Positions 1 to 7,636 are shown, counted from the first letter of the stretch. The stretch is 64,000 nucleotides of DNA from Sphingopyxis italica (GCF_011926545.1 NZ_JAATIT010000002.1:496001-560000), one strand, 5' to 3'. Numbers and translations: made by a program. The notes: generated by a model from the letters alone, not told the origin.

Positions 1-88
1 CATCGGCGCGAACATCGAGCAGCACCTTTGCATTCGCTGCGACAGGCACAAGCATCGCCACGCTAACGAGTAAGATAAAACGCTTCAC
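1..88 (-). CDS. Exported protein, N-terminal fragment (cut by window edge)
   Basis: A GTG start at 88 opens a frame that runs off the window edge after 29 codons. The peptide begins VKRFILLVSVAML and continues to VAANA followed by K, a classic short Sec signal peptide with a likely AxA cleavage site. The purine-rich stretch GGGGGCGGG lies just upstream as a possible ribosome binding site. Too little of the mature protein is visible to assign a function. It could belong to the chromosome or to the neighbouring integrated element. The next 250 bp (89-342) show no convincing gene. Confidence 0.5.
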   Translation of the reverse strand, partial: MKRFILLVSVAMLVPVAANAKVLLDVRAD

Positions 89-342
89 AGGCCCGCCCCC
101 TACTGCTGTCATCCAGCGTTATAGCTAGTTTACACAAGCGCCGATAGTTGTTCGGTGGCCCCGCCACATCGGGTCGCTGATGCGGCGGGGCTGGCGACCA
201 GATAGCCGTAGCCGGTAAAGGATGGGTGAAACTCTCAAATCGAGAGCAGTTCCGCTTGATTCCCTACCCACAATGACCGACATTTGTCCCGCTGGTCGGC
301 CGGACGAACGAGACGCCACGGCCTTGGGGCGGGAGCTTGAGA

Positions 343-555
343 CTACCCGCCCGCCAGTCTCTGTTTTCCCGCCGCCGTCATGATAGCCTCAGACGTCTCG
401 CTGAGCGAGCCGCGGACGGTTTGCTTGTGATCCGCGTCGAAGAAGATATCGGTAAGCGGCCCGCTGTTGTCCGTGTCGCCATCCATGGTGCGAATGAGGT
501 CGATGTTCACGATTACCGGATCGCCAAAGGGATCATTGAACGTAACCAGCCTCAT
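343..555 (-). CDS. Small protein, FlbD-like pattern, unknown function
   Basis: This 70-residue protein starts MRLVTFNDPFGD and has a clear ribosome binding site (AGGAGAG ending about 6 nt before the ATG), so it is probably real although short. The pattern VNIDLIR near residue 16, then a short beta-rich stretch (TDIFFDADHKQTVRGS) and a helical tail (LSETSEAI), resembles the small FlbD-like fold. That resemblance is by eye only. No flagellar genes are nearby, so a flagellar role is not suggested. It lies at the left end of the integrated element, downstream of the repeat array. Confidence 0.6.
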   Translation of the reverse strand: MRLVTFNDPFGDPVIVNIDLIRTMDGDTDNSGPLTDIFFDADHKQTVRGSLSETSEAIMTAAGKQRLAGG

Positions 556-641
556 CGTCTCTCTCCTGTCCGCCTATGATTTTCCGTTGATTGTTTTCAA
601 GTATCTGGAGAACCCGGTGGCCCTTAGATTCTCTTCTCGCA

Positions 642-870
642 CGCGCGCGCGTATCGGTCTCGTTATTCCCTCGCGCGCGCGTATTGCTGCAAAAACCCCG
701 CGCGCGTGATTGCGTCCAACAATTCCCCTGCCCGCTTTTTCCCGCCCTAAGGGTGCCTGACAAAATTCGGGGCCTATGACTGCCTCGCAAAATTCCGGCA
801 TGACTGCCTGAAAAAATTATGCACCTTTCGGCGTCGCACAATTCGCCCCTTTTTCTGGCATGAAGAAATT
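642..870. repeat. Degenerate iteron-like repeat array in a 366-bp gene-free stretch
   Basis: The gap 556-921 has no convincing gene. It holds three alternating CG tracts (cgcgcgcgcgta at 642 and 672, cgcgcgcgt at 699), which could adopt Z-form DNA. After them come units centred on AATT at 721, 764, 791, 815, 840 and 867, so the last five are spaced 27, 24, 25 and 27 bp. Three units share TGCCTG/CRCAAAATTC (from 754, 781 and, more divergent, 805), and ATGACTGCCT occurs at 776 and 800. Two units share GTCNMACAATTC (713 and 833). Regularly spaced degenerate repeats beside a Prim-Pol gene fit replication iterons, or binding sites of the element's HTH protein. The function is inferred. Confidence 0.5.
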
Positions 871-921
871 ACGTGCCTCGCGTATCGTCTCCGCTGTTTC
901 CGCCTGTAAAAACAGTTAGGT

Positions 922-1170
922 CTACCACCAGCGTTCGCGCGCCAGTTGAGCAGCCCTCGCAATCAGGGACGGGTCAAGCTCGATTGCCGCCACCAGCACC
1001 AGCATGGCGTGATGCGGCGAGTATCGTTTCTGCTCGGCATTGCGGACAACATCCTTCGTCAGCCCGTAGCGCTCGGCGAACCGCACCTGGCTCATTCGCA
1101 ATTGCCGGAACCGCAGCGCCGCCAGATCGCGACCGAACTTCGCATCCCCTGTATCTTCGCCTTCCGTCAT
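922..1170 (-). CDS. HTH (XRE-like) DNA-binding protein of the element
   Basis: This small protein of about 82 residues carries a helix-turn-helix segment: LRMSQVRFAERYGLTKDVV followed by an acidic/basic turn and HHAMLVLVAAIELDP. The arrangement matches small XRE/Cro-like regulators. The start at 1170 (MTEGEDTG) is preferred over the ATG at 1182, because GGAG lies 6 nt upstream of the inner ATG while the outer ATG has no ribosome binding site. It is probably the repressor or copy-control protein of the element. The palindrome at 1204-1213, just upstream, and the repeat array just downstream are candidate binding sites. Confidence 0.7.
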   Translation of the reverse strand: MTEGEDTGDAKFGRDLAALRFRQLRMSQVRFAERYGLTKDVVRNAEQKRYSPHHAMLVLVAAIELDPSLIARAAQLARERWW

Positions 1171-1203
1171 GCTGGTCTCCATTAAATCCCATTATCAATT
1201 GGC

Positions 1204-1331
1204 GTCACGTGACCGTCACGACCCCCGCAGATTCTGCACCCGTCGAAATGCCGAAAATCGCCCACGATGATTTTTGCTTGTGTCGGTCCCATAGGAAGGG
1301 GGGCAGAGGGGAGAAGGGGTGTAGTATTATA
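1204..1331 (-). promoter_or_regulatory. Candidate promoter/operator region of the HTH gene
   Basis: The 10-bp perfect palindrome GTCACGTGAC lies at 1204-1213, about 35 bp upstream of the HTH start. A consensus -10 box, TATAAT, lies on the minus strand at 1331-1326, but no good -35 box is found at the right distance. Palindromes directly upstream of small HTH genes are often autoregulatory operators. That role is inferred here. Confidence 0.3.
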
Positions 1332-1361
1332 TTGGGGCAAGAATCTTTCCCCTTTGGCAGA

Positions 1362-2444
1362 TCAGAGAAGGCGGGCCATCGGGGGGTCATTTTTCCCCTT
1401 CCCGCCCGGATGGATTATCTCGATGAAGTAGCGATCAACCAGCACGTCGCGGGCCGCACGATAGGTCGGGAGGCTCACCCCGATCAGGCTGGCGGCCTCA
1501 CGCGCCAAGGTGAAGGGCTTTCCGTTGCGGTTGCTATGGGCCATGCGAAGCTGGATCAGCAGCGCAAGCGCGGTCGGCTGGTCTAGCAGGTGGTCAGCCT
1601 CGCTGCGCGTGATGACGGCGTTCGCCTCTCCACCGACGCGGAACAATCGGCCCTCGCTCTTGTAGCCCCAGATCGACGAGGCCACCCGGCTAACCTCTTC
1701 GGCGCTCATAGGCTCGGCAAACTGTGAATTGATCCGGGCCACCATTTGCATCAAGTCCTCCAATGATGTCGCGCTGTGACCAGCGGCGATCGATCGCTTG
1801 AACAAGGCCCTGTTCCGACCGTCGCCATCCTTCATAGCCCTGATTGGCGAATTGTCTGGCATCGCAGCTTCCGCCGCAGGTTCAGCGTCGGGACCAAACT
1901 TCGGCAGCCGCATTTTCGGCAACGATCCGAGATCGGCAAGACTGCCTTGGATTATCTCATAGGAGCCGACGCCGCCGTGACTTGGCGCGGCGATTACCAA
2001 GCCCCCACCGAGAATGTCGAACTTGCGCGACGGATCAGGCCGAACCATCCTCTTTTCGCCATTATGGGCATAGTAGGCATGAAACTTGCCCGACGCGCTG
2101 CGGACGATGAACGGCGAAGGCCCAAACTCGTCCATGGCGTCCCTGAATCCGCGTTCGTCGGGTTCGTCATAGTCAAAGACGGTGATCTTGTTTCGAGGGC
2201 CACACCATAGGCCTAGACCCGCAGCGCCGGAGAACTTGCGGCGCAACTCGCCAGCACCGCGAAGGCCCATGCCCGCCACGCCGCGAGGTTCGACGAGCGC
2301 GAAATAGAGATCGCACTTGGTCGGGCGCTTTGGGTTCGCCGCCCTGGCACCGTCTTTCGATGCTTCGCTATGCTGGCGAAAGCCAGCCCCTTCGCCGTCT
2401 CGATAGCTGGGTGGGTCGGGTTGGTTGATACGTTCATGCCGCAT
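1362..2444 (-). CDS. Bifunctional DNA primase/polymerase (Prim-Pol)
   Basis: The protein is an archaeo-eukaryotic type primase-polymerase that would prime replication of the element. From the ATG at 2444 (360 aa), the metal-binding pair is in FDYDEPD (D91, D93), the conserved His in KFHAYY (H122) and the third acidic residue in FDILGGG (D143). A PriCT-1-like helical domain follows at about 210-262 (NRALFKRSI to SIWGYKSEG), then a winged-helix-like tail at about 278-360. No helicase domain is fused. The open frame runs on to 2600, but 2444 is chosen because GAAGGGG lies upstream and the ATG overlaps the end of the preceding small gene, as in translational coupling. Confidence 0.8.
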   Translation of the reverse strand: MRHERINQPDPPSYRDGEGAGFRQHSEASKDGARAANPKRPTKCDLYFALVEPRGVAGMGLRGAGELRRKFSGAAGLGLWCGPRNKITVFDYDEPDERGFRDAMDEFGPSPFIVRSASGKFHAYYAHNGEKRMVRPDPSRKFDILGGGLVIAAPSHGGVGSYEIIQGSLADLGSLPKMRLPKFGPDAEPAAEAAMPDNSPIRAMKDGDGRNRALFKRSIAAGHSATSLEDLMQMVARINSQFAEPMSAEEVSRVASSIWGYKSEGRLFRVGGEANAVITRSEADHLLDQPTALALLIQLRMAHSNRNGKPFTLAREAASLIGVSLPTYRAARDVLVDRYFIEIIHPGGKGKNDPPMARLL

Positions 2445-2692
2445 GACGCATCCCCTTCGCGGCATTGGCTTCGACGCGACTTGCGATCCGGTCGAGCCAT
2501 TGCTGTTGAAGCGCGGACGGATTGCGGACGGTGGCAATATCATGGAGGAATCGGCGCTCGCGCGGCCCCAGAGTGTTCGCAAGCCCTCAGGCCGTTCCAC
2601 AATTGCTCTTTGCCCGAGTTGTAGTCTTTTCCGCAGTCGTAAAGAAGCTGTGCCAGCCGGTCAGCCCGTAGCCATTCCTCATCGTTACTCAT
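2434..2692 (-). pseudogene. Small element protein, frameshifted
   Basis: A frame starts at ATG 2692 behind GGAGGCG (MSNDEEWLRADRLAQLL) and stops after 50 codons at 2540. A shift of one base near 2582 leads into a second frame reading ANTLGPRERRFLHDI and then PSALQQQWLDRIASRVEAN, which ends in a TGA at 2434-2436 overlapping the Prim-Pol start at 2444. Both halves look like genuine charged helical protein, and the end fits the coupled start of the next gene. I read this as one gene of about 85 codons broken by a +1 frameshift. A sequencing error or programmed shift cannot be excluded. Confidence 0.5.
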
Positions 2693-2785
2693 CGTCGCCT
2701 CCGCTGGCGATCCGCAGTTGAAGATGACGACGCGGCAGCCGGTGCGGAACCGGCGTTCGGGGATCAGCCTAGCCGCGCCGCCTGC

Positions 2786-4036
2786 TCACGCCCGCCTCTC
2801 GGCAAGCTGAACGACGTTCGATGTTTCGCCCATCAGGAAACCCGACCAATGGTCTAGGAGGGTGCGGCGCATCAGAAGGAATTGGGTGCGCTTGTAAGCT
2901 CGCACCACGGCATCAGGAACGACGTGCGCCAGCGCAGCCTCTGCCACCGCATCCGGTATCTCCGGGTGACGTTCGGCCGCAAAGTCGCGCAGCGAGGATC
3001 GGAACCCGTGAGGGACGAAAGGCAGTTTCGCATCGCGCATTACCTTGCTTATCGTCATATCCGACAGCTCGGTCTTTTTCCGGTTCGGGAATATCAGCGC
3101 GTCGGGCTTGCTCGAATCCGACAGCGCCGTTGCGCGTTGCAAGACAGCGAGGGCCGCAGCGTTCAGAGTGACCGTGTGGGCTTCGCCAGTCTTTCGCATC
3201 AGATCGGCGGGCCGGTTCCAGTCCGATCGCTCAAGATCAATATGACCCCAGCGCGCTTCACGGACCTCTATCGAGCGCGCCCCGGTAGCGATCAGGAACA
3301 TGAGCGCGAGGCGACCGACCGTTTCGTTTTCCTCCCCGAGCTTGCGGTAGAAGGCTGGCACGTCAGCAAAAGGCATGGCGGCGAAGTTCCCGCCCTTCTT
3401 GGTCTTGCCGGTCAATGCGCGCACAGAGGCGCGAGGTGCTTCCGTCGCTCGCCATTTCTTCGCATGGGAATAGTCGAGAACCGCGGCGATCCGCTGGCGG
3501 GTCTTTTTCGCCATATCCGGTTTAGTGAGCCAGATCGGCGCGAGCGCAGCCGCAATGTCGGCAGCCTCGATAGTATCGACCCGACGACTGCCAAGCAGCG
3601 GATAGGCGTGCGCCTCAAGGCTATTCAGGAAAGCATCAGCCGTGCGCTTGGCCCAGCCGTGCGATTGCGCGGCATGGGTAGCGATAGCGGCTTCCTTGAA
3701 CGTCGGCGGCGGATTGCGGTCCTTCCGCCGCTCGGCAACGGGATCGCCACCGGCCTTAGCGACATTCCGATACCGCGTGGAAAGCTCGCGCGCCTCTGCC
3801 AGCGTCAACCGCGCCTTTTTCTCAAGGGCGATATCGTCACCCATGCTGCCGCGCTCGGACAGGGCGGCAGTTTCCAGCGCGCCCAGCCCGTAATCGCGCC
3901 GCTCGCCTTCATACTGAACCCGCAACACCCAAGAGCGCGCGCCGGTCGGCTTCACGACTAGATACAGCCCCCCACCGTCCGCGTAGCGCCCCGGCTTTAG
4001 GTTCGGGCTGGTTATCTGTTTGACGGTCAGAGCCAT
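2786..4036 (-). CDS. Tyrosine site-specific integrase (P4 type, DUF4102)
   Basis: This 416-residue integrase inserts or excises the element by site-specific recombination. The N-terminal arm-binding domain (KPGRYADGGGLYLVV, about 14-28) is the DUF4102 type, followed by a SAM-like core-binding domain. The catalytic set is complete: R254 (IATGARS), H343 and R346 (HGFRSSLRDF), H371 (ALAHVV) and the nucleophile Y381 (RAYKRT). It is therefore probably active. The start at 4036 (MALTVKQI) is preferred to the upstream ATGs at 4054 and 4042, because family members begin this way. It marks the right edge of the element. Confidence 0.92.
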   Translation of the reverse strand: MALTVKQITSPNLKPGRYADGGGLYLVVKPTGARSWVLRVQYEGERRDYGLGALETAALSERGSMGDDIALEKKARLTLAEARELSTRYRNVAKAGGDPVAERRKDRNPPPTFKEAAIATHAAQSHGWAKRTADAFLNSLEAHAYPLLGSRRVDTIEAADIAAALAPIWLTKPDMAKKTRQRIAAVLDYSHAKKWRATEAPRASVRALTGKTKKGGNFAAMPFADVPAFYRKLGEENETVGRLALMFLIATGARSIEVREARWGHIDLERSDWNRPADLMRKTGEAHTVTLNAAALAVLQRATALSDSSKPDALIFPNRKKTELSDMTISKVMRDAKLPFVPHGFRSSLRDFAAERHPEIPDAVAEAALAHVVPDAVVRAYKRTQFLLMRRTLLDHWSGFLMGETSNVVQLAERRA

Positions 4037-4217
4037 CGCCATTCGTTCCCACACTTTTACGCGGCAGCGAGCGAAGCGCCGCGAATGTCAGCGAAGGATA
4101 GTGCGAGCAGAATCCTTTGCAAGAGCGGGTTTCATCGGGCGACGGCGAAACCGAGCGAAAGAACAGTTAGGTTCCCTCACTCTCCTCCATTTTTCCCTGT
4201 TTTCGACCCAGGCGAAC

Positions 4218-4246
4218 AGCCGCCCCGGCCTCACGCCGGGACGGCT
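4218..4246 (-). terminator. Hairpin after the Yip1-type gene
   Basis: The arms AGCCG-C-CCCGGC and GCCGGG-A-CGGCT face each other across the loop CTCAC. They form an 11-bp stem with one mismatch, starting 8 bp past the stop of the minus-strand gene at 4254. There is no adjacent T-run, so intrinsic termination is only probable. It also marks chromosomal sequence next to the integrated element. Confidence 0.5.
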
Positions 4247-4253
4247 GGAATGC

Positions 4254-4880
4254 CTAGCCCCTGATGCTGAGCAGCGATGGCGCCGTCAGCGACGCGACGA
4301 CCGCGCCGACGATCAGGAACAACACGATCGCGACGATGACGACGACGGCGGTATAACCGAGCGCCTTGTCTTCGGGGGCCTTCATCAGCACTGGCAACCC
4401 CAGATAGAGAAGATAGAGCCCATAGAGGCCGAACAGCGCGCCGATCAATCCGAGCGCGGGAACCAGCCCGAAAATCGCGCCGACCCAGCCCGCGGTTCCC
4501 GAATAGGCCGCCACCTTCAGCGCCTGCACCTGATCCTTCTGTCCGCCGAAATTGGGCGCCAGCCCGTCGATGACGAGCGCGAGGATGAAGACGGTCGCGA
4601 GCGTCAGGCCATAGGACAAGACGGCGGAACCGAGCGCGGTGCCAATCGGCGGATGATAGGTGACGCCAAAGGCGGTGAAGCCGAAGACCTGCCCGCCGAT
4701 GAACTGTGCGATCGGGCCGATCGCGGCGAGCACCACCACGTAAGGAGCATAGATCGACTGCGTCGTCGCGGGCTCAGCCGCGATGACCGGCCATGTTTCC
4801 TTCGGCTTCAGCAAAATATCCTTCGCGCGCTGGACGATGCCCGAAGCCGGGCCGGAGATATTGGGTGGTACGTCAGCCAT
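4254..4880 (-). CDS. Yip1-family integral membrane protein
   Basis: The 208-residue protein begins with a soluble stretch (MADVPPNISGPASGIVQRAKDIL) followed by LKPKETW. About five hydrophobic helices follow, for example APYVVVLAAIGPIAQFIGG, the TLATVFILALVIDGLAP region and a last one ending VVASLTAP. The KPxETWPVIAAEP entry into the first helix is characteristic of bacterial Yip1-domain proteins. Their biochemical role is unknown. The start is chosen at 4880 because AGGGGAG lies 7 nt upstream; the 29 extra codons up to 4967 look non-coding. Confidence 0.8.
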   Translation of the reverse strand: MADVPPNISGPASGIVQRAKDILLKPKETWPVIAAEPATTQSIYAPYVVVLAAIGPIAQFIGGQVFGFTAFGVTYHPPIGTALGSAVLSYGLTLATVFILALVIDGLAPNFGGQKDQVQALKVAAYSGTAGWVGAIFGLVPALGLIGALFGLYGLYLLYLGLPVLMKAPEDKALGYTAVVVIVAIVLFLIVGAVVASLTAPSLLSIRG

Positions 4881-5023
4881 GATGCTACTCCCCTGAAGAT
4901 ACGGCCCGCGACCCGAATGGGAAAACGCACAAGCCAAGGGAGCAATTAGCTCATATGGCCAGTGCATCTGTAACGCTGATCACAGCCGATTCGGCGATCC
5001 GCGGCCGTTGCAAATGTAACGGA

Positions 5024-5051
5024 CTTGAAACGGGCGTAAACAGCCATAGAT
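5024..5051 (+). promoter_or_regulatory. Heat-shock sigma-32-like promoter of hspQ
   Basis: CTTGAAA at 5024-5030 is followed after 13 bp by CCATAGAT at 5044-5051. The sigma-32 consensus is CTTGAAA, about 13 bp, then CCCATnT-like (CTATATAT-like in alphaproteobacteria). The first half is exact and the second close. It ends 7 bp before the hspQ ATG, so the transcript would be leaderless or nearly so. The assignment also rests on hspQ being a known heat-shock gene. Confidence 0.55.
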
Positions 5052-5058
5052 TGATCAT

Positions 5059-5433
5059 ATGACATTCGAGTCTTCCTCCGAACTTCCCGCAACCGTTACT
5101 GCCCCGCTGATCGGCCGCGCGCGCTTTGCGCCGGGCGACATCGTGCGCCATCGCATGTTCGATTTTCGTGGCGTCGTGTTCGACATCGACCCGGTCTTTG
5201 CCAACAGCGACGAATGGTATGAGGCGATTCCGGAGGAAATCCGCCCCGCCAAGGAGCAACCCTATTATCACCTGCTCGCCGAAAACGGCGACTCATCCTA
5301 TATCGCCTATGTCAGCCAGCAGAATCTGGTCGCCGACGGCGACGGCGGGCCGATCGACCACCCGCAGATCGAGGCGATGTTCGACGGGCTCGACCACGGC
5401 CGCTACCGCGTCCGCGCGATCCATCGCCATTAG
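5059..5433 (+). CDS. hspQ: Heat shock protein HspQ
   Basis: The 124-residue protein carries the HspQ/YccV hemimethylated-DNA-binding-like domain: FAPGDIVRHRMFDFRGVVF (about 23-41), DPVFANSDEWYE, and YYHLLAENGDSSYIAYVSQQNL. HspQ is a small heat-inducible factor, shown in enterobacteria to act as an enhancer of Lon protease and first described for its effect on DnaA. The N-terminal extension of about 20 residues is longer than in E. coli. No ribosome binding site is seen, in keeping with a leaderless message from the promoter that ends 7 bp upstream. It is transcribed divergently from the Yip1-type gene. Confidence 0.88.
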   Translation: MTFESSSELPATVTAPLIGRARFAPGDIVRHRMFDFRGVVFDIDPVFANSDEWYEAIPEEIRPAKEQPYYHLLAENGDSSYIAYVSQQNLVADGDGGPIDHPQIEAMFDGLDHGRYRVRAIHRH

Positions 5434-5456
5434 GGCATGATAATTCTCACTTGAAT

Positions 5457-5517
5457 CGTCATCCCGGCGAAGCCTGTCCTGAGCGTCTACAAGGCAGTCG
5501 AAGGGGCCGGGATGACG
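5457..5517. repeat. Intergenic palindromic element
   Basis: Perfect 12-bp inverted arms, CGTCATCCCGGC (5457-5468) and GCCGGGATGACG (5506-5517), enclose 37 bp. The interior (TCCTGAGCG, then CAAGGCAGTCGAAGG) recurs in the intergenic element at 22.09-22.12 kb, so both belong to one dispersed family. It lies between convergent genes and may act as a terminator. Confidence 0.75.
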
Positions 5518-5555
5518 GATAGAAGGAAGGCGGTCTCGCTTAGTGGGGACGAACG

Positions 5556-6428
5556 TCAGGCCTTCAGCTTCCAGCCCGATGCCAGCAGGCGATAGGTGAT
5601 GACGCCGAGCAGGATATTGACCGCGACCAGCACCAGCGCCGCCGTCAGCACCGGATTGGCAATCGTTGAATCGACCGTGCCGATGAAGCCGTAGCGAAAG
5701 CCCATGATCGCGTAATAGACGGGATTGCCATGCGCGATTGTCTGGAACCAGGGCGCCAGCTTGTCGACCGAGTAGAAAGTGCCCGACAGCAGCGCGAGCG
5801 GGGTGACGACGAAATTGGTCACCGCGGCGGCATGGTCGAATTTTTCGGCCCAGACCGACGTAATGAGACCGAGGAAGCCGAGCATCATCGCGCCGAGAAT
5901 GCCGAAAATGGCGACCGCCCAAAGATGATCGGTGCCGACATGGACGCCCGGCCACAGCAGCATTGCGAGCCAGAGCGCGAGACCGACGAGGACCGCGCGC
6001 GTGACCGCGGCGCCGACCAGCGCGATGATCAGCTCCCCGACCGCGAGCGGCGGCATCAGATAATCGACGATCGTCCCCTGGATCTTGCCGACGAGGAGCG
6101 AGAAGCTCGAATTGGCGAAGCTGTTCTGCAGCATCGCCATCATGATCAGGCCGGGCGCGATGAAATCGGCGAAGGGCACGCCGATGACCGTGCGCCCCGC
6201 GCCGCCGAGCGCGACGGTGAAAATGACGAGGAACAGGAGCGTGGTAATCGCCGGGGCCCAGATTGTTTGCAGCTGGACCTTGAAAAAGCGCCGCACCTCC
6301 TTGACATATAGCGCCTGCATACCCGGCACGTTCAGCGTGTGGATGTGCGGGACGCCGGGTTCGGCGAAAGCCGGAACCGCGCGGATATTCGCTGAGTCGG
6401 CGTTCGAAATTTGGGGCTGGTCGTTCAT
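5556..6428 (-). CDS. ABC-2 type transporter permease
   Basis: This 290-residue inner-membrane permease has about six helices (ITTLLFLVIFTVALGG, PLAVGELIIALVG, LWAVAIFGILGAMM, VVTPLALLSGTFYSV and others). It has the ABC2-membrane signature, including the conserved LSGTFYSVDKLP-like segment near residue 215. It resembles YadH/NodJ-type exporters, which need a separate ATPase; none is adjacent. The substrate is unknown. The start at 6428 (MNDQPQIS) is chosen over the 42-codon upstream extension because GGCGAG precedes it and the extension is not protein-like. Confidence 0.85.
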   Translation of the reverse strand: MNDQPQISNADSANIRAVPAFAEPGVPHIHTLNVPGMQALYVKEVRRFFKVQLQTIWAPAITTLLFLVIFTVALGGAGRTVIGVPFADFIAPGLIMMAMLQNSFANSSFSLLVGKIQGTIVDYLMPPLAVGELIIALVGAAVTRAVLVGLALWLAMLLWPGVHVGTDHLWAVAIFGILGAMMLGFLGLITSVWAEKFDHAAAVTNFVVTPLALLSGTFYSVDKLAPWFQTIAHGNPVYYAIMGFRYGFIGTVDSTIANPVLTAALVLVAVNILLGVITYRLLASGWKLKA

Positions 6429-6547
6429 GGCGTTCTCGCCTATCGCCTCCCCGATCTTACCGCAAGCTGGGCCGTCGTGACTTCGATCCGAAAGGATCGC
6501 AATGCGGACGATATGGCCCGCGGCGTGGAATGATAAGGAACATTTAG

Positions 6548-7228
6548 ATGTCATGGACTGACGAGCGCATCGAACAGCTGCGCAACATGTGGGAAAAGGG
6601 CTTGACCGCCAGCCAAATCGCCGACGAACTCGGCGGGGTCAGCCGCAATGCGGTGATCGGCAAGGCGCACCGCCTCGGCCTGAAGTCGCGCCCCTCACCC
6701 GTCAAGGCGACCGACAAGGTGGCAAAGCCGGTCAAGGCCGCGGCGCCCAAGCCCGCGTCTCCCGCCGTCGCTCCGCGACCCGCAGCCCCGGTAGCGCCGC
6801 GTCCCGTGACAGCGGCGCCAAGGCCTGAACCCAAGCCGCCCGTCCAGGCATCAGACGAAGGCGGCGTCCAAGCCGCGCCGAAGCCGGACGCGCCGCGTAT
6901 CGTTTCGATCGGCCCCGGCGGCTTTATCCGCCAGGGTCCCGGCGACCAGCAGGCGCCGATCCCGCCCGCGCCGCCGCGCCGGCTGGTGCCCGCGAAGCCG
7001 AGCCCCGAGATCGCAGACAAGACGACCTTACTCGACCTCAACGACCGCATCTGCCGCTGGCCGATGGGGCATCCGGGCGAGCCCGACTTCCATTTCTGCG
7101 GTGAGGCCGTGAACCCCGGCTTCCCCTATTGCGTGGAGCATTGCGGACGCGCCTATCAGGCGCAGCTGCCGCGCGGTACGCGCCGCCCGCCCCCGCCGCC
7201 GCCCTTCGGTGGTCCCCGAGTTCGTTAA
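6548..7228 (+). CDS. gcrA: GcrA cell cycle regulator
   Basis: GcrA is the alphaproteobacterial co-regulator that binds the housekeeping sigma factor at promoters carrying CcrM-methylated GANTC sites. The N-terminus is diagnostic: MSWTDERIEQLRNMWEKGL then SASQIA-like TASQIADELGGVSRNAVIGKAHRLGL (1-45), a homeodomain-like HTH. A long Pro/Ala-rich linker (about 50-150) follows. The C-terminal sigma-interacting domain has RICRWPMGHP, a CGE stretch and a conserved PYCVEHC Cys/His cluster. AAGGA lies 8-12 nt before the ATG. At 226 residues it is somewhat longer than the Caulobacter protein, because of the linker. Confidence 0.95.
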   Translation: MSWTDERIEQLRNMWEKGLTASQIADELGGVSRNAVIGKAHRLGLKSRPSPVKATDKVAKPVKAAAPKPASPAVAPRPAAPVAPRPVTAAPRPEPKPPVQASDEGGVQAAPKPDAPRIVSIGPGGFIRQGPGDQQAPIPPAPPRRLVPAKPSPEIADKTTLLDLNDRICRWPMGHPGEPDFHFCGEAVNPGFPYCVEHCGRAYQAQLPRGTRRPPPPPPFGGPRVR

Positions 7229-7237
7229 GAGCATCCG

Positions 7238-7636
7238 GTGAGGCCCTTCGGGCAGGATTTCGAATTCGCCCGCGCGCTCGGTCTGCAAATGGTCGAGCGC
7301 GCTGACGGGCGCTGCACGATGGCGATCGATATCGAGGCCGCGCGTCATTTCAATCCGCAGGGCGTCGCGCACGGCGGCGTCGCCTATTCGCTCGCCGATA
7401 CCGCGATGGGCGGCGCGCTGTTCAGCACGCTCGACGATGGTTTCTGGTGCGCGACGCTGGAGATCAAGTTCAACTATCATGTCGGCGTGCGCGAAGGCCG
7501 GCTGATTTGTGAGGCAAGCGTGCTCCACAAGGGCAAACGTGTCGCGAATATCGACGCGCGCCTGTTCCAGCACGACCGTCTTGTCGCGAGCGCGAACGGC
7601 AATTTCGCGATCTTTCCGGCGCCAAACGCCGGATAA
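7238..7636 (+). CDS. Hotdog-fold (PaaI-type) thioesterase
   Basis: The 132-residue protein is a single hotdog domain with the family motif NPQGVAHGGVAYSLADTAMGGAL (about 39-61), in which the N, HGG and D residues are the usual active-site set. It should hydrolyse aryl- or acyl-CoA thioesters, as PaaI does for phenylacetate intermediates; the true substrate is unknown. It starts with GTG 9 bp after gcrA, so the two are probably cotranscribed, although no functional link is evident. A hairpin follows immediately. Confidence 0.85.
   Translation: MRPFGQDFEFARALGLQMVERADGRCTMAIDIEAARHFNPQGVAHGGVAYSLADTAMGGALFSTLDDGFWCATLEIKFNYHVGVREGRLICEASVLHKGKRVANIDARLFQHDRLVASANGNFAIFPAPNAG

Larger units (their letters stand above)
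343..4054. mobile_element. Small integrated element with integrase and Prim-Pol
   Basis: Five minus-strand genes form a block unlike the metabolic genes to its right: a FlbD-like small protein, an HTH protein, a primase-polymerase, a small gene coupled to it, and a P4-type tyrosine integrase at the right edge. Integrase plus Prim-Pol plus small regulator is the usual core of phage-satellite-like or integrative plasmid-like islands. The right boundary must lie between the integrase start (about 4,040) and the chromosomal terminator at 4,218-4,246. The left boundary is not defined and may lie outside the window. No capsid, portal, transfer or toxin genes are seen, so it is either a minimal satellite or a remnant. 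Confidence 0.6.

Noticed and set aside
125..319. 64-codon frame on the minus strand
   Set aside because: No ribosome binding site, a Ser/Arg-rich composition, and no resemblance to a known protein.
642..870. Possible CRISPR array
   Set aside because: Repeats are short and degenerate, spacers are not unique segments of constant length, and no cas genes are near.
911..4172. Direct repeat AACAGTTAGGT at 911-921 and 4162-4172, possible att core
   Set aside because: Eleven bases repeated within 4 kb is expected by chance, and the left copy lies between element genes rather than at a boundary.
4162..4192. Sequence GGTTCCCTCACTCTCCTCCA, reminiscent of a tRNA-Ser 3' end
   Set aside because: The T-loop GAAT bases are missing and no other tRNA part is present, so it cannot be called an att site.
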